In this document: positions 8,547 through 18,327 of the stretch, one piece after another
Layout of the letters: each line of letters starts with the position of its first letter
Numbering within the stretch: position 1 is the first letter of the stretch
From: Psychromonas sp. SP041
GTDB taxonomy: Bacteria; Pseudomonadota; Gammaproteobacteria; Enterobacterales; Psychromonadaceae
Length of the DNA stretch: 64,000 nt
Direction: 5' to 3'
Assembly: GCF_000470315.2 (NCBI RefSeq)
Contig: NZ_CBRF02000020.1
Span: 1 to 64,000, forward strand
Notes under the pieces: model-generated
Database searches by the model: none
What the model saw: the letters and a program-made list of their open reading frames with translations, nothing else
What the model was told of the DNA's origin: nothing
Position numbers and translations under genes: made by a program

Positions 8547-10574
8547 TTACTCGCCTAAGAATGGGAAACGACCAAACTGACTAATCAGAGGTCCCCATTT
8601 TAAAATTTGTTGTTCATTTAATTCATTGCCTTCATTGAATGGGTTATCCCATCCTGCAGCTTGCCATTTGTCCATCGGGTTAAGAATATGTAAGTTAGTC
8701 AAACCAAAGTCACCTGGTATTTGAGCATCAGCCACCGCATTATCACCCACATGTACAAAAGATCCTTTATCAGCTAAGTGCTCTTTCATAAATGCCCACA
8801 TAGTACCGCTATCTTTGCGTAAGTCTAACTCTGAAGACACATATAATTGATAACCATTTGTCACGCCTGCCTTTCTTAACATTAATACAATTTGGTGCTC
8901 AGAGTAATAAGTATCAGAAATAATATAAACGGTCTTTCTTTGCCCAATTAAAGCATTCAAGATATCAACGACTTCATCTTTACTTTCAATCATATCAAGG
9001 TCGTACGCAAACTCCATATCAGAATAATGCAGGGACTTTTCTTCATCCCAGCTCAACTCTTTGCCTAATTGCTGATAGGTTTCAACGATTTTAACATCAC
9101 CTTTAAAATTCTTTTGCTTACGAACCGTAAACTCAGCAGCATTTCTCAATTTAACAAAGGCATGCGCATCTTTTACTTCGCCTTGCTCTACTAAATATTG
9201 ACCTAACTTCAGTTTCGCATAATCAGGGACAAAATGAGAACGACGAACGAGTGTATCAAACACATCAAATGAAATGATATCAAAAGGTTGAATTTTATGA
9301 AGAAGCTGTTCTTGGCTACAGACATAATTAGCAAAAATATGGCTTTTATCTTTTGTAAAACGCCCTAATTCAGGGTAATAAAATAGCTGCTTATAACCAT
9401 TACGTTCAGCTAATAGGCCAATCGTTCTTTCTAATGCATGTAATTCCGATCCATCATTAGGTAAAGGCTCAGCAGGAAAGTCTTCGTATTTGTATTCTTT
9501 CTCTAATAACTGTTTTAAAGCGTTTGGTTTAGCCCAAAACATACCACCGACAGGGTAAGCAAGAAATTCAGAATGGTCTTTAATCTGCCATTCATCAAAA
9601 AGCTTATTTTTAAAGGGCTTATTTTTAAGCCAATGATTAACCCAATCAGGCATCATCATGAAAGACGTTGGGTAATAAATACCACACTCATTATCTTTTG
9701 CCATATGAGTAATCGCCTTAGCAATAACATTCGCATCATTTAATAAAAACTCACCTAAATAATCTGCCCATTGTGTTTGTGGACGACCTGAATAGAGAGA
9801 CTTTTTAGAATGCAAATGGCAAAAAAGATCATAATTTAACAGCTTTTGACCATATTCAACTAACATAGGCCCAAAATTACGACCTCGGTTGGGAACAGCA
9901 ACTACTTCAATATTATTGACTGTAATTAACGATCCTAATTTTTCAAGCGCAACATCTTTTAAAGCGATATCACTGACAGAAATAAACACATCCACATTCA
10001 CTGGAAAATGCTCTAAACATTGTCGATAATAATCTAAAAAGTCTTCATAAAAAACGTGTAAGCACACTGCAATTTTTTGTTTCTTAATAAGTGTAGTATC
10101 TATTTCATCATATAATTTATCTTTAGGCTCCCATCTCGGTGCAAAAGGCGTATTAATGCGCCCTTCTTTAATACCTGTTGAAATATAATGTTCAAGTGGG
10201 CTTAAACCAAAATGATATACATCTAAATTGTTTTTTAAATAATCCCAATTATTAAAAGCAGGACTTGGACTGACGCTAGAAAAGCGGCTTTTCATTAAAT
10301 AATCATTAAAAGCAGAGGCTTCTGAGTCAAATGGTTTATCTTGCACATCACAGTACCATGCAAAATTAAAAAGACCATGCTTCTTTGCATCGTTCAATAA
10401 ATTGGGGCTGTTATTAATAGGAACAGGTACATGTATTGGAATTTCATTTGCCGGGACCTCTACACGTTTTATTAACTTATTTTCAATGTTAACTGCAGTT
10501 TGCATTAGCTTTGGGTTACTTCTTAACACACTTCCAACCAAAGGTAAGCGATTAATTATTGCTCTGTAATTCAT
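8547..10574 (-). CDS. RgpF-like glycan synthesis domain fused to HAD hydrolase
   Basis: The product has 675 residues. Residues about 70-130 carry a DVYHFGLSPLEHYISTGIKEGR segment, a module found in large polysaccharide glycosyltransferases. About residues 155-400 match the rhamnan synthesis F (RgpF) type: KIAVCLHVFYEDFLDYY, NRGRNFGPML, FCHLHSKKS. About residues 425-640 are a HAD-like domain with FDVFDTLVRRS as motif I and VHVGDNAVADAQIPG as motif IV. Its ATG overlaps the TGA of the upstream gene at 10571 (ATGA), implying translational coupling. It probably builds or modifies the glycan in the cytoplasm. Confidence 0.7.
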   Translation of the reverse strand: MNYRAIINRLPLVGSVLRSNPKLMQTAVNIENKLIKRVEVPANEIPIHVPVPINNSPNLLNDAKKHGLFNFAWYCDVQDKPFDSEASAFNDYLMKSRFSSVSPSPAFNNWDYLKNNLDVYHFGLSPLEHYISTGIKEGRINTPFAPRWEPKDKLYDEIDTTLIKKQKIAVCLHVFYEDFLDYYRQCLEHFPVNVDVFISVSDIALKDVALEKLGSLITVNNIEVVAVPNRGRNFGPMLVEYGQKLLNYDLFCHLHSKKSLYSGRPQTQWADYLGEFLLNDANVIAKAITHMAKDNECGIYYPTSFMMMPDWVNHWLKNKPFKNKLFDEWQIKDHSEFLAYPVGGMFWAKPNALKQLLEKEYKYEDFPAEPLPNDGSELHALERTIGLLAERNGYKQLFYYPELGRFTKDKSHIFANYVCSQEQLLHKIQPFDIISFDVFDTLVRRSHFVPDYAKLKLGQYLVEQGEVKDAHAFVKLRNAAEFTVRKQKNFKGDVKIVETYQQLGKELSWDEEKSLHYSDMEFAYDLDMIESKDEVVDILNALIGQRKTVYIISDTYYSEHQIVLMLRKAGVTNGYQLYVSSELDLRKDSGTMWAFMKEHLADKGSFVHVGDNAVADAQIPGDFGLTNLHILNPMDKWQAAGWDNPFNEGNELNEQQILKWGPLISQFGRFPFLGE

Positions 10575-11617
10575 AATTTCAATCCAAAAAAGTCTAAACC
10601 ATTAACTGTGCCTTCATTGGCAATGTCATCATCAATCGTAAAAAGAGGCCAGCTATGTTTCGGTAACATACCTTTCTTTGTAACAAATGTAGTATAGAGC
10701 GTTTCTACTTCTGCCTCTGAAAAAGAGACGCCGTGTTCAACATATTGGTTCATTTGTCTAATCGCGCCTTGGCACACCTGCTCAAGTAAATGGAACTGGT
10801 GTTGCGAAGTCACTTTACGCCCATAATAAATATCAAAGGTATTATCAGGCAAAGGACTTAAACGAATATCTTGAAACTGTCCGACCGGCGCTGTGAGTAA
10901 AGACTCCAAAAACATAGAACGGTCCAGTGGAATATACCCACCGCCCATTTTAACACCCTCTTTTAAATACCCAACCATCGTCACTTTTTTATTTTCAATC
11001 GTCTGTTCACCTGGCTTCGAGGCGATAAGATAATGCCCTTTTGTATTTTTTTTAAATAAAATCGTCAATAAAGTTTGAATGGTACCACTATAGCCAAGAT
11101 CAACTAAATTAGCCGTATCAACTTTAAAAAAACCAATAGAGGTCAAGTACTCTTGATAAGCGACTCTTGAAGGTTCGATAGCAATTTTTAATTTCGCTTG
11201 TTTTTGCTCCAATAACGTTGATATTTTTTCGATATTTTCAGGGAGTGTAATAGTTTTTTGCTGCTGTTTTTCTGTAAATATATTTTTTAAACTAATATCA
11301 CTTAGCATAAATCTAGATCGCATTAATTCATATAAGCTACCTTCGAATTTAAAATCTAATGACAGTGGGAAGGTCTTAGGCTCAGTTAACCCTATTTTGA
11401 AAAGGAACGCTCTAGACACCAACATATACTGGCTATTATCAACATGTCCATTAACACGACAATACTCACAATACGAACGACTAAACCAATAACCTTCCCT
11501 TGCTAAAAAAAAGATCGGCTCTTGGGTATTTATCTCTTTTGTCAGTTTGTGATTAAAAAAAGTAAACATCGGGGCAACCAGCGTTGCTCCTAACTGTTGA
11601 AGTGATGTAATTGACAT
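10571..11617 (-). CDS. Partner of HAD/RgpF protein, polysaccharide locus protein
   Basis: The 348-residue product starts MSITSLQQLGATLVAPMF and has the segments PIFFLAREGYWFSRSYCEY, YMLVSRAF and VDLGYSGTIQTLL. These are typical of the region that follows the HAD domain in long polysaccharide-locus proteins, where HAD and this part are fused in one chain. Here they are separate genes in reversed order that overlap by 4 bp with the HAD-bearing gene at 8547, so the two products very probably work together. The chemical role is not established to my knowledge. Confidence 0.55.
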   Translation of the reverse strand: MSITSLQQLGATLVAPMFTFFNHKLTKEINTQEPIFFLAREGYWFSRSYCEYCRVNGHVDNSQYMLVSRAFLFKIGLTEPKTFPLSLDFKFEGSLYELMRSRFMLSDISLKNIFTEKQQQKTITLPENIEKISTLLEQKQAKLKIAIEPSRVAYQEYLTSIGFFKVDTANLVDLGYSGTIQTLLTILFKKNTKGHYLIASKPGEQTIENKKVTMVGYLKEGVKMGGGYIPLDRSMFLESLLTAPVGQFQDIRLSPLPDNTFDIYYGRKVTSQHQFHLLEQVCQGAIRQMNQYVEHGVSFSEAEVETLYTTFVTKKGMLPKHSWPLFTIDDDIANEGTVNGLDFFGLKL

Positions 11618-11723
11618 TTGAGATCTCTATAATAAATTATTGATATTAATGATTAATCTTTATCTTATAGTAAAATTAACAGATTGTGTTATTTACGAAC
11701 AAAATAATTATATAAAAATATAA

Positions 11724-12359
11724 TTAGAGCTCAATATTTAAAGCTTTCTTATACTCAATTACTTTTTCTTCAATAAATAAACCACCAGGTCGAGCTTGAT
11801 ATGCTAATGACATTAAAGACAATGCTTTTTCTAAGTTAACTTTTTCTAATTTAACCGCTTCATCTCGAATAAAATCAATATCCAGGCTGTTTTTCAAATC
11901 CTCTAAACTAACAGTGTCGACATCAAGCCTTGGCGGTTGTGAAGACTTTATTTTTAAGAAAGAAAAAAAACGATTAGACAGGTTTATTAAACGATATTCG
12001 TCAACATGGTACAACCAATCACTAATAGTATTTATATTAGAATCTTCCCCTTTAAATTTAACCTTTTCCTGCTCTAATGCATTAATGATAGACACTTTAT
12101 CTTGAAAATTTAATGCAACCTCAAGCTTCATTGTGACTTCTACATTAGCTTTATGACTTCTGGTAGCCTTAAAAGAATTTTTTTCATAGATAACAAACCA
12201 ATTTCTTTTAAGGTCACTCACATTCAATTTAATGACTTGAGATTCAAGCTGAGTTAAATTGTGCTCTTCAGAAAGGTAATTTAACGCTTTACATATTGCT
12301 TTGCTTTGAAGAGTTATAGGTATAAGTTTCAATGCTGTTAATATTATTATTTTTTTCAT
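11724..12359 (-). CDS. SCP2/UbiT-like lipid-binding domain protein with RPxG module
   Basis: The product has 211 residues. Residues about 20-125 follow the pattern of SCP2-type domains as in UbiT/UbiJ (hydrophobic N-terminus, VIKLNVSDLKRNWFVIYE, VEVTMKLEVALNFQD, VKFKGEDSNINTISDWLY), which hold lipids such as ubiquinone precursors. Residues about 155-208 form the helical module ending in ARPGGLFIEEKVIEYKK, shared with three other proteins of this locus. I infer a role in handling a lipid-linked intermediate, but the similarity is weak and seen by eye only. No clear ribosome site. Confidence 0.4.
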   Translation of the reverse strand: MKKIIILTALKLIPITLQSKAICKALNYLSEEHNLTQLESQVIKLNVSDLKRNWFVIYEKNSFKATRSHKANVEVTMKLEVALNFQDKVSIINALEQEKVKFKGEDSNINTISDWLYHVDEYRLINLSNRFFSFLKIKSSQPPRLDVDTVSLEDLKNSLDIDFIRDEAVKLEKVNLEKALSLMSLAYQARPGGLFIEEKVIEYKKALNIEL

Positions 12360-12406
12360 AAAAAACCATTTTAGTTATAAATCAGAAATTGCAATTTATA
12401 CATCTC

Positions 12407-14086
12407 TTATTTAATGATTCCTTTCCAGTGCCCGTATATACGGGTAATAAAATCAGCTTCACTAGCAGAACAAGTAATATAAGAGCAAGCATCTGCTAAC
12501 CATTTTTGTGTATCTTTTTTGTTCATGTTTTCTTTAATAGTATCTAAATAGCAAGCTTCGCCCTGTTTGTAATCAGCTTTTAATTCTATTTGTGTTAACA
12601 AAGCTCGAGCAAGAGAAGAGTTAGTCTTATTAATGAGGTCTACCAATAAAAGCTTCGCATCATTTTCTTTCTCATTATTGACTAAAAAGTCACAATATGG
12701 CAGTACACATTCAGGTTTATCGCTTCCCATTTTTAAACCTTTATTAAAAGCATCTTCAGCCTCGTCCATTCTATTTAAGCGAATTAAACACGTTGCTTTA
12801 TGAGTGTAAAAAAGAGGCTGTTTGGAATTATTCTTAATTGCTTTATCGTAAAAATATAAAGACTTATGAAATTTAGAAAGCTTTTGATAACAGTCTCCAA
12901 GCAGCATATCAACATAAGGAAAATAAATACCTAATGTAACCGTTTTTTCGAAGTAATTAATGGCTAAATCAGATCTTGAAATTCGCATTAATAACTTTCC
13001 AACAGCCAGTAAAAGTTCACCATTTAGACTGTATGCGCCCTCAAAAAGTTCCAGAAATTTTTTGATATCTAACTGCGTTAATTGTGCTTGAGTTGCAGAA
13101 TTCAACATAATAATTAATGCTTTTTGATCGTTGATCAAAGAGAGTGAATCTAACCAATTATTTTCTAAATTATTAATAGTATTTGGCGCAGTTAGCGTAC
13201 TAGTTACTTGAACGTTGTTATCTAGTGCTTTTTGATAAGAGACCCATAACTGACTATCTAGAATAGGAGCTTCAAAATAAATAGGCTTCTCATTGTGAGA
13301 TTTATAATCAGATAAACTTAATAGTTCAGACCAAACAGCATCAAGTTGATGCTTTAAAGAATAAGAAAGTGAATCCCTAATACCTACGCAGGCTTCATCT
13401 CGTAATAATTCGTTCTGAAAAGGAGAAGCCGTATTTTCATTTAAATTAAAACCAAATCGAGAGTTCAACGTTGATAATATTGGTGCCCCTTCAAATAAAG
13501 CACGTTGAGAGACCAATAAAACTTTACTTTTATACTTAGTTGCAAAGTCTAAAATACGCTTATTATAAGTTAACCACATTTGTGCCGCGAGTTGCGGCTG
13601 CAACCATAACTTTAACCCTTCATTCTCTGGCTTAGGTTGAGGTAAATGGTGCGCTAATTCTCTACTATGACGGTGCAACAGAGATTCAATACAACAACTC
13701 CAGTGCCTTATAATAAAAAGGTATCGACCGTTGTCTTGCAAAACCTCATCCCAATCATCTAAAAAAAGACAAGCACGAGGATCCTTACCTCCCCAATGTT
13801 CAGCATGATCAAATCGTTCTTGTGCGTAGCGTTTAAATGGTATGGGATCATGAAGTAGCTTACATTGATCATGAAACTGTAAATTAGTGCCTGAAAGCGT
13901 TAACTGTTGATCATGTAACTTAACCATATCCCAGTCTTCGAAATGCCCTTTTGCATTACTGATATGCCCAGGCACAAGATTATCACCTAGATTTAGTCCT
14001 GCATCATATAAATAATTAGCAGTAGCAGAGGTCGCACTGCGGTGAAAACCGGCACAAATAAGAGCAATTTTTTTAGATTGAGACAT
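12407..14086 (-). CDS. Sulfotransferase-like protein with TPR domain
   Basis: The product has 559 residues. KIALICAGFHRSATSATANY (residues 6-25) is a phosphosulfate-binding loop, GGKDPRACLFLDDW and FIIRHWSCCIESLLHRHS (about 123-140) give the 3'-phosphate segment. About residues 330-500 are TPR repeats (for example AINYFEKTVTLGIYF, SLYFYDKAIKNNSKQPLFY, EDAFNKGLKMG). TPR plus sulfotransferase is a known combination in bacterial glycan and protein sulfation. An AGG before the ATG supports the start. It is the first gene after a 1-kb gap, so it may open a separate transcript. Confidence 0.7.
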   Translation of the reverse strand: MSQSKKIALICAGFHRSATSATANYLYDAGLNLGDNLVPGHISNAKGHFEDWDMVKLHDQQLTLSGTNLQFHDQCKLLHDPIPFKRYAQERFDHAEHWGGKDPRACLFLDDWDEVLQDNGRYLFIIRHWSCCIESLLHRHSRELAHHLPQPKPENEGLKLWLQPQLAAQMWLTYNKRILDFATKYKSKVLLVSQRALFEGAPILSTLNSRFGFNLNENTASPFQNELLRDEACVGIRDSLSYSLKHQLDAVWSELLSLSDYKSHNEKPIYFEAPILDSQLWVSYQKALDNNVQVTSTLTAPNTINNLENNWLDSLSLINDQKALIIMLNSATQAQLTQLDIKKFLELFEGAYSLNGELLLAVGKLLMRISRSDLAINYFEKTVTLGIYFPYVDMLLGDCYQKLSKFHKSLYFYDKAIKNNSKQPLFYTHKATCLIRLNRMDEAEDAFNKGLKMGSDKPECVLPYCDFLVNNEKENDAKLLLVDLINKTNSSLARALLTQIELKADYKQGEACYLDTIKENMNKKDTQKWLADACSYITCSASEADFITRIYGHWKGIIK

Positions 14087-15136
14087 TAAAAACCTAATTT
14101 ATGAGAAAGTGTTTTTCAATATTAATATAAAAAATCAAAATAATTTTTTATATTAAGGCATACACATACTTATTATGTTAATCACGTTAAAAACCTAATA
14201 TCAAAAATACAAACATTGTATTATGAAGGAAATAGTCATGTTGTCATATCTCCGTTATTTTTATAAAGAAGTATTAAATTGTCACATAATATTTTTTACT
14301 ATTTCAAATAAATTTAACCTATACAGAACCGCAGAGATAGACATTTAGTTCACTTTAAACCTTACTATATCAAAATAAAGTAGACACTTAGCTATAATTT
14401 TTATCATTCCATAATTCATAACTGTTTAAGGTTATATAAAGTTAACTTCATAACATCAATAGCCTATAATATGAATTTATTATTTAAAGTTGAAATAACA
14501 TCAGAAAATACCTAAAGAAAAATAATCAGAACAACTTCAACATAAAAGAATCATCACATAAAAACCAGTTCAGTAGACACCAATGAATCTCACTATTAAA
14601 ATCGTTATTTTTTTGAAGCAATATAAGACTAATGATAATAAATTACAGATCTATGTTACTAATTAGCCCTATTTCTTAGCTATAAGCTTCATAAATGAAA
14701 CAATCATTCACATTAACTTATGCTTTACATAAAATTTAATACAATTGATATAATAAAAAATTTAAACGTAAATTATCTAGCCCAATTGTTCTATCTAATA
14801 CATATCGGTATATCCAAGCATTCGGATCCGTGACAACAAATAAATGCATTGTTGAGCAACCACTCATAAAAATAAAGCGACAAACGACGTTATAGTGAGA
14901 TAAATTTATTGCACGATGTACCGAAAAGCGGAAGTTAACATTCTATTGCAAAGAAAATTGGTTAGTCGAAGAGTATTTAAGTATTTACATAATAAACCGT
15001 GCTTATTATTACCAATACTAAATGAGTGAAAAGAATACAATTGATAAATTGTATTTATTGTATTTATTGTAAATATTGCACTTTATCAGTTTAAATAAAG
15101 TGCAATATTCTTAGCCAGTGATAAAAACTAACTCAG
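14087..15136. other. Gene-free AT-rich interval
   Basis: About 1050 bp lie between the sulfotransferase-TPR gene and the end of the cytidylyltransferase gene. I see no credible coding frame, no REP core and no RNA gene; the only clear structure is the hairpin at 15072-15109. The interval should hold the promoter of the downstream minus-strand group, but I could not pick one reliably. Confidence 0.6.
15072..15109 (-). terminator. Perfect 15-bp hairpin after the cytidylyltransferase gene
   Basis: AATATTGCACTTTAT and its exact complement enclose an 8-nt loop, 28 bp beyond the kdsB-like stop codon. The strand leaving the stem is AT-rich but has no long T run, so termination efficiency is uncertain. 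Confidence 0.5.
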
Positions 15137-15871
15137 CTATAGTGTATTTAAATAAGCAACTACTTTATCTACATCAGAAGGCACATCAACAGCGAGAGAA
15201 CCACTTTCAACTTCCACCATGTCAACTTGTATATCTGATTCTAAAAAGCGTAATATTTCAATATCTTCAATTTCTTCTAATGGCGTTTTTTCTGCATGAG
15301 AAGTAAAAAATGATAAATGCTCTCTGCTAAAAGCATAAACACAAACCTGTTTATATGCCTTTACATAACTACCACTTTTAGTAAGCGGTATTGATGAACG
15401 GCTCATGTATAGTAGCTTCTGCTCTTTGGTTGTCACCACTTTAGGAACCGTTAAAGAGCGAAACTCTTCTTCTGAATTAATTTCGCAATACGCATTGGTA
15501 ATATTACCCGTTCTTTTATACGACTCTATTATTTTAATAATATTATTAGGGTCAATAACAGGTTCATCACCTTGTACATTAATCAAAAAATCACAATCTA
15601 AAGTAAGGTTGGCCTCAGCCAACCTATCAGTGCCTGTCAAACAATCAGAAGAAGTCATCACGACCTTTCCACCAAAACCTTCAACACAATGAGCAATTTT
15701 CTCACTATCGGTAGCAACGTAAACATCTTTAGGATCAACCGCCGCACAACATTTTTCCCAAACATGTTGGATCATTGTCTTGCCACAAATATCAACTAAA
15801 GGTTTCCCAGGAAACCGGCTAGATTGAAACCGAGCAGGAATAACAACTGCATACTTCATATTATTTTCCAT
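15137..15871 (-). CDS. kdsB: CMP-ulosonate cytidylyltransferase, KdsB-like
   Basis: The product has 244 residues, the usual KdsB length. AVVIPARFQSSRFPGKPLVD is the CTP-binding opening, VYVATDSEKIA and GTDRLAEA follow, and FLINVQGDEPVIDP is the sugar and metal-binding motif of CMP-Kdo synthetases. It couples CTP to a 3-deoxy-ulosonate. It overlaps the HAD phosphatase gene by 11 bp with a GGAAG upstream of the first ATG; an internal ATG four codons later is also possible. In this operon it follows an aldolase and a phosphatase, so its natural substrate may be a Kdo relative rather than Kdo of core LPS. Confidence 0.75.
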   Translation of the reverse strand: MENNMKYAVVIPARFQSSRFPGKPLVDICGKTMIQHVWEKCCAAVDPKDVYVATDSEKIAHCVEGFGGKVVMTSSDCLTGTDRLAEANLTLDCDFLINVQGDEPVIDPNNIIKIIESYKRTGNITNAYCEINSEEEFRSLTVPKVVTTKEQKLLYMSRSSIPLTKSGSYVKAYKQVCVYAFSREHLSFFTSHAEKTPLEEIEDIEILRFLESDIQVDMVEVESGSLAVDVPSDVDKVVAYLNTL

Positions 15872-16523
15872 TTAATTCTTCCCACGATTGAATTACAACA
15901 GTGTTAGCTTCTTTACAAAGCGCCGTCATTTTGTCTTTAACATTTGAAAATGGTACATAAGCAACAAAATCAATATTATTCAATTGCGCAGCTTCAAAGT
16001 CAGACACCGCATCACCGAACATAACTGCATTGTTAGTTGTATTAGTTGCCAGTACATCCCTCACTAAATCAGACTTTTTAGCAGGAGAGCCGTAGATACC
16101 CTTAAAGTAAGTATCTAACCCTCTTTCTTTGAAAACCTGCCGTAACTCACCTTGCTCAGAGCCGCTAGCAATATACTTTTTACCGTCTAACCCACTCACA
16201 AAATCAATAAAACCAGGCGTCAAATTTGCAGATAAATAAAGCGTTTTACATTGACCAGAATAAGCTTTCAAAATTGCTTCTCTAGTCGACAACTTAGCGT
16301 CTTCATTTAACTGTAATAACGCTTCAACAAAAAACTCAACATGATGAAAACGTGAGCGGCCAAAGTTATTACGAAAGTAATCAACACATTCATTGACTTT
16401 ATTAGCATCCGTTACTATTGGTAAAAGCGCATTACGCATAGCATCAATTTTTAACTGGTTAGAGTCTAAAATCACACCATCACAATCAAAAATATACACA
16501 TCATAATTAGCAAGGTGGTGCAT
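15861..16523 (-). CDS. HAD-superfamily phosphatase
   Basis: The product has 220 residues. YIFDCDGVILDSNQLK (Asp14, Asp16) is motif I, IASGSEQGEL motif II, a Lys in SPAKKSDLV motif III, and MFGDAVSDFEAA motif IV, with a cap domain between motifs I and II as in beta-phosphoglucomutase and phosphoglycolate phosphatase types. It overlaps the aldolase gene upstream (17 bp) and the cytidylyltransferase downstream (11 bp), so the three are translated as a unit. Its position suggests it dephosphorylates the sugar acid before CMP activation, as KdsC does for Kdo-8-phosphate. Confidence 0.7.
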   Translation of the reverse strand: MHHLANYDVYIFDCDGVILDSNQLKIDAMRNALLPIVTDANKVNECVDYFRNNFGRSRFHHVEFFVEALLQLNEDAKLSTREAILKAYSGQCKTLYLSANLTPGFIDFVSGLDGKKYIASGSEQGELRQVFKERGLDTYFKGIYGSPAKKSDLVRDVLATNTTNNAVMFGDAVSDFEAAQLNNIDFVAYVPFSNVKDKMTALCKEANTVVIQSWEELNGK

Positions 16524-18120
16524 AAACAGAGCCTTTAGTTAGCGGGTAAGTCGTTGGTGTTAAAGAAACAATGTCACAACTACGCTTGTCTTTATTATAT
16601 AACTCTAGAATCTTAACCATCTCTTGCTGACGTAAATCATTGATATCGTAACCATCAAAACCGACTGTTTTAATCGATGTTGGTTGAGACTCTAATAACA
16701 TACTTAACACATACCCAGCAGTAATATCTGAAGGGATAATACAATGCGTTGTATTTGAAGTAAGTACATTAGCTTGAATTTCTAGACCGTAATCTAGCTT
16801 TTGTACGTTGTCGATAAGGGAAAGCTCTTCAGCAGAAAAACGGTGTACAGGTAAAACGACAGGCTTGTTAAGCTCTTTGTAACCATTAGCATCAGATAAA
16901 AATTTAGCATTATGTGAGATAACATAATAATCAATCATGTCAGCAGGTATAACATTAGAAATGTTAATGGATATAACCACTGGTTTATATTGTGTTATGT
17001 ACAATAGAACTGCATTTAAATACTTTTCAGTAGTAGGTGCATTAGTAATGATTAATACATTTTTATTATTAAAAATACCATTGACTGCGTCACTACCTGA
17101 CGTGACTGTTTTACTACTATTAAACGATAAAGCAGTATCTAACACAGCTCCATTATACGACGTAGTACTTTCTAGTTTACTTAAATAATCAATCGCACCG
17201 ACTACTTCATCTGTCCCATAATGGGTATTAGACAATAAATTTTGAATGTAAGTCGGGTGCACATCATTTTGAGCCCCAAGAAAGTACAGTAAGTTACTAC
17301 CCCAACCGTATTTTCTTTGCATTGGTTCAAAGTGTCGAATCACTAATTCATAGATAGGCTTAGAAACATATTTAGTGTCTCCTTTATCTAATACTGCCAA
17401 TAAACTCTCAGTTTGTGTATTACCCGCACCACGTCCCATACCAGTAATCGTCGCATCAAGCCAACTTACACCTGCATTTTTAGCCGACAAGCTATTATCC
17501 AACCCTTTTGCCATATTATTATGCGTATGAATACCTAATGGACCTTGCCATTGAGTGCGTAACACCTTAACAATACGTTCAACTTCATCATGGTCCATGT
17601 TCCCCAGTGAATCAGCAAAATACAGCACATCTAAACCTTCCCATTCAGTAGCTTGACGGGCTTTATCTGCAATCACTTCATCCGGTTTTCCACCCGCTTG
17701 CATTAAGTTATAACCAACAATATAACCCAATGATTTCAAATGCTTTATGATAGGCCCAGAATGTTCGACTTCAGGAAAGTGTGCTGCAACGCGCACCAAG
17801 CTTAGTTTACTCTCACTTGCAGGGACAAATAAGGCATCGATCGCATCTTCAACAGACAACTCAGACTCTAAAATTGTTTTAGCATCAACCATCACGCCAT
17901 AAGTAGGCCCCTCAGGTAAATCCAGTGTATTAAGGTGCGCTTCTGTAGTATATGCATAAGCCCCTAAAAATCCTGCTTTAGGAAAATTACGTAAACCAAG
18001 CTCAACATAATCAATATTGGCAGCGCTAACTGCTTTTAAATAGGCTTCAACAACAGTAGGTTCGAAGTCCCAATTGTTGTAATAGCCACCATCGCGCAAT
18101 GTGCAATCTAAAATTTTCAT
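16507..18120 (-). CDS. DRE-TIM (HMGL-like) aldolase fused to a Rossmann-like C-terminal domain
   Basis: The product has 537 residues. The first 320 are an HMGL-like TIM barrel: ILDCTLRDGGYYNNW gives the catalytic Arg9-Asp10, LGIHTHNN (His198, His200) gives the metal ligands and GMGRGAGNTQTE is the usual loop. Such enzymes make or break C-C bonds next to a 2-oxo acid. About residues 325-537 (NNKNVLIITNAPTTEKYL, YYVISHNAKFL, TVGFDGYD, VSLTPTTYPLTKGSVY) form a second domain of uncertain family, Rossmann-like by pattern. It heads the three-gene cassette with the HAD phosphatase and the KdsB-like gene, standing where KdsA would be expected. The real substrate is unknown. Confidence 0.65.
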   Translation of the reverse strand: MKILDCTLRDGGYYNNWDFEPTVVEAYLKAVSAANIDYVELGLRNFPKAGFLGAYAYTTEAHLNTLDLPEGPTYGVMVDAKTILESELSVEDAIDALFVPASESKLSLVRVAAHFPEVEHSGPIIKHLKSLGYIVGYNLMQAGGKPDEVIADKARQATEWEGLDVLYFADSLGNMDHDEVERIVKVLRTQWQGPLGIHTHNNMAKGLDNSLSAKNAGVSWLDATITGMGRGAGNTQTESLLAVLDKGDTKYVSKPIYELVIRHFEPMQRKYGWGSNLLYFLGAQNDVHPTYIQNLLSNTHYGTDEVVGAIDYLSKLESTTSYNGAVLDTALSFNSSKTVTSGSDAVNGIFNNKNVLIITNAPTTEKYLNAVLLYITQYKPVVISINISNVIPADMIDYYVISHNAKFLSDANGYKELNKPVVLPVHRFSAEELSLIDNVQKLDYGLEIQANVLTSNTTHCIIPSDITAGYVLSMLLESQPTSIKTVGFDGYDINDLRQQEMVKILELYNKDKRSCDIVSLTPTTYPLTKGSVYAPPC

Positions 18121-18327
18121 TATAAACCTTATTTTTAAATATGTGTTTCATCTAATATATCAAACTAATATATCATCAATTATGATGGAAAAATTGACAA
18201 TTTAAACTCAAAAGTTTGGAATAAATTGCGTTCTATTGAATTCATAGCCTTGCCCTACAGAAATATTCATTTGTAATAATTCATATCTATAAGCAATAAA
18301 CTAAAAAAAACACCTTCGATAAAAGAA

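Noticed and set aside
14087-15136. A hidden small gene or RNA in the 1-kb gap
   Set aside because: I found no open frame with codon character and no structured element besides the hairpin at 15072-15109.
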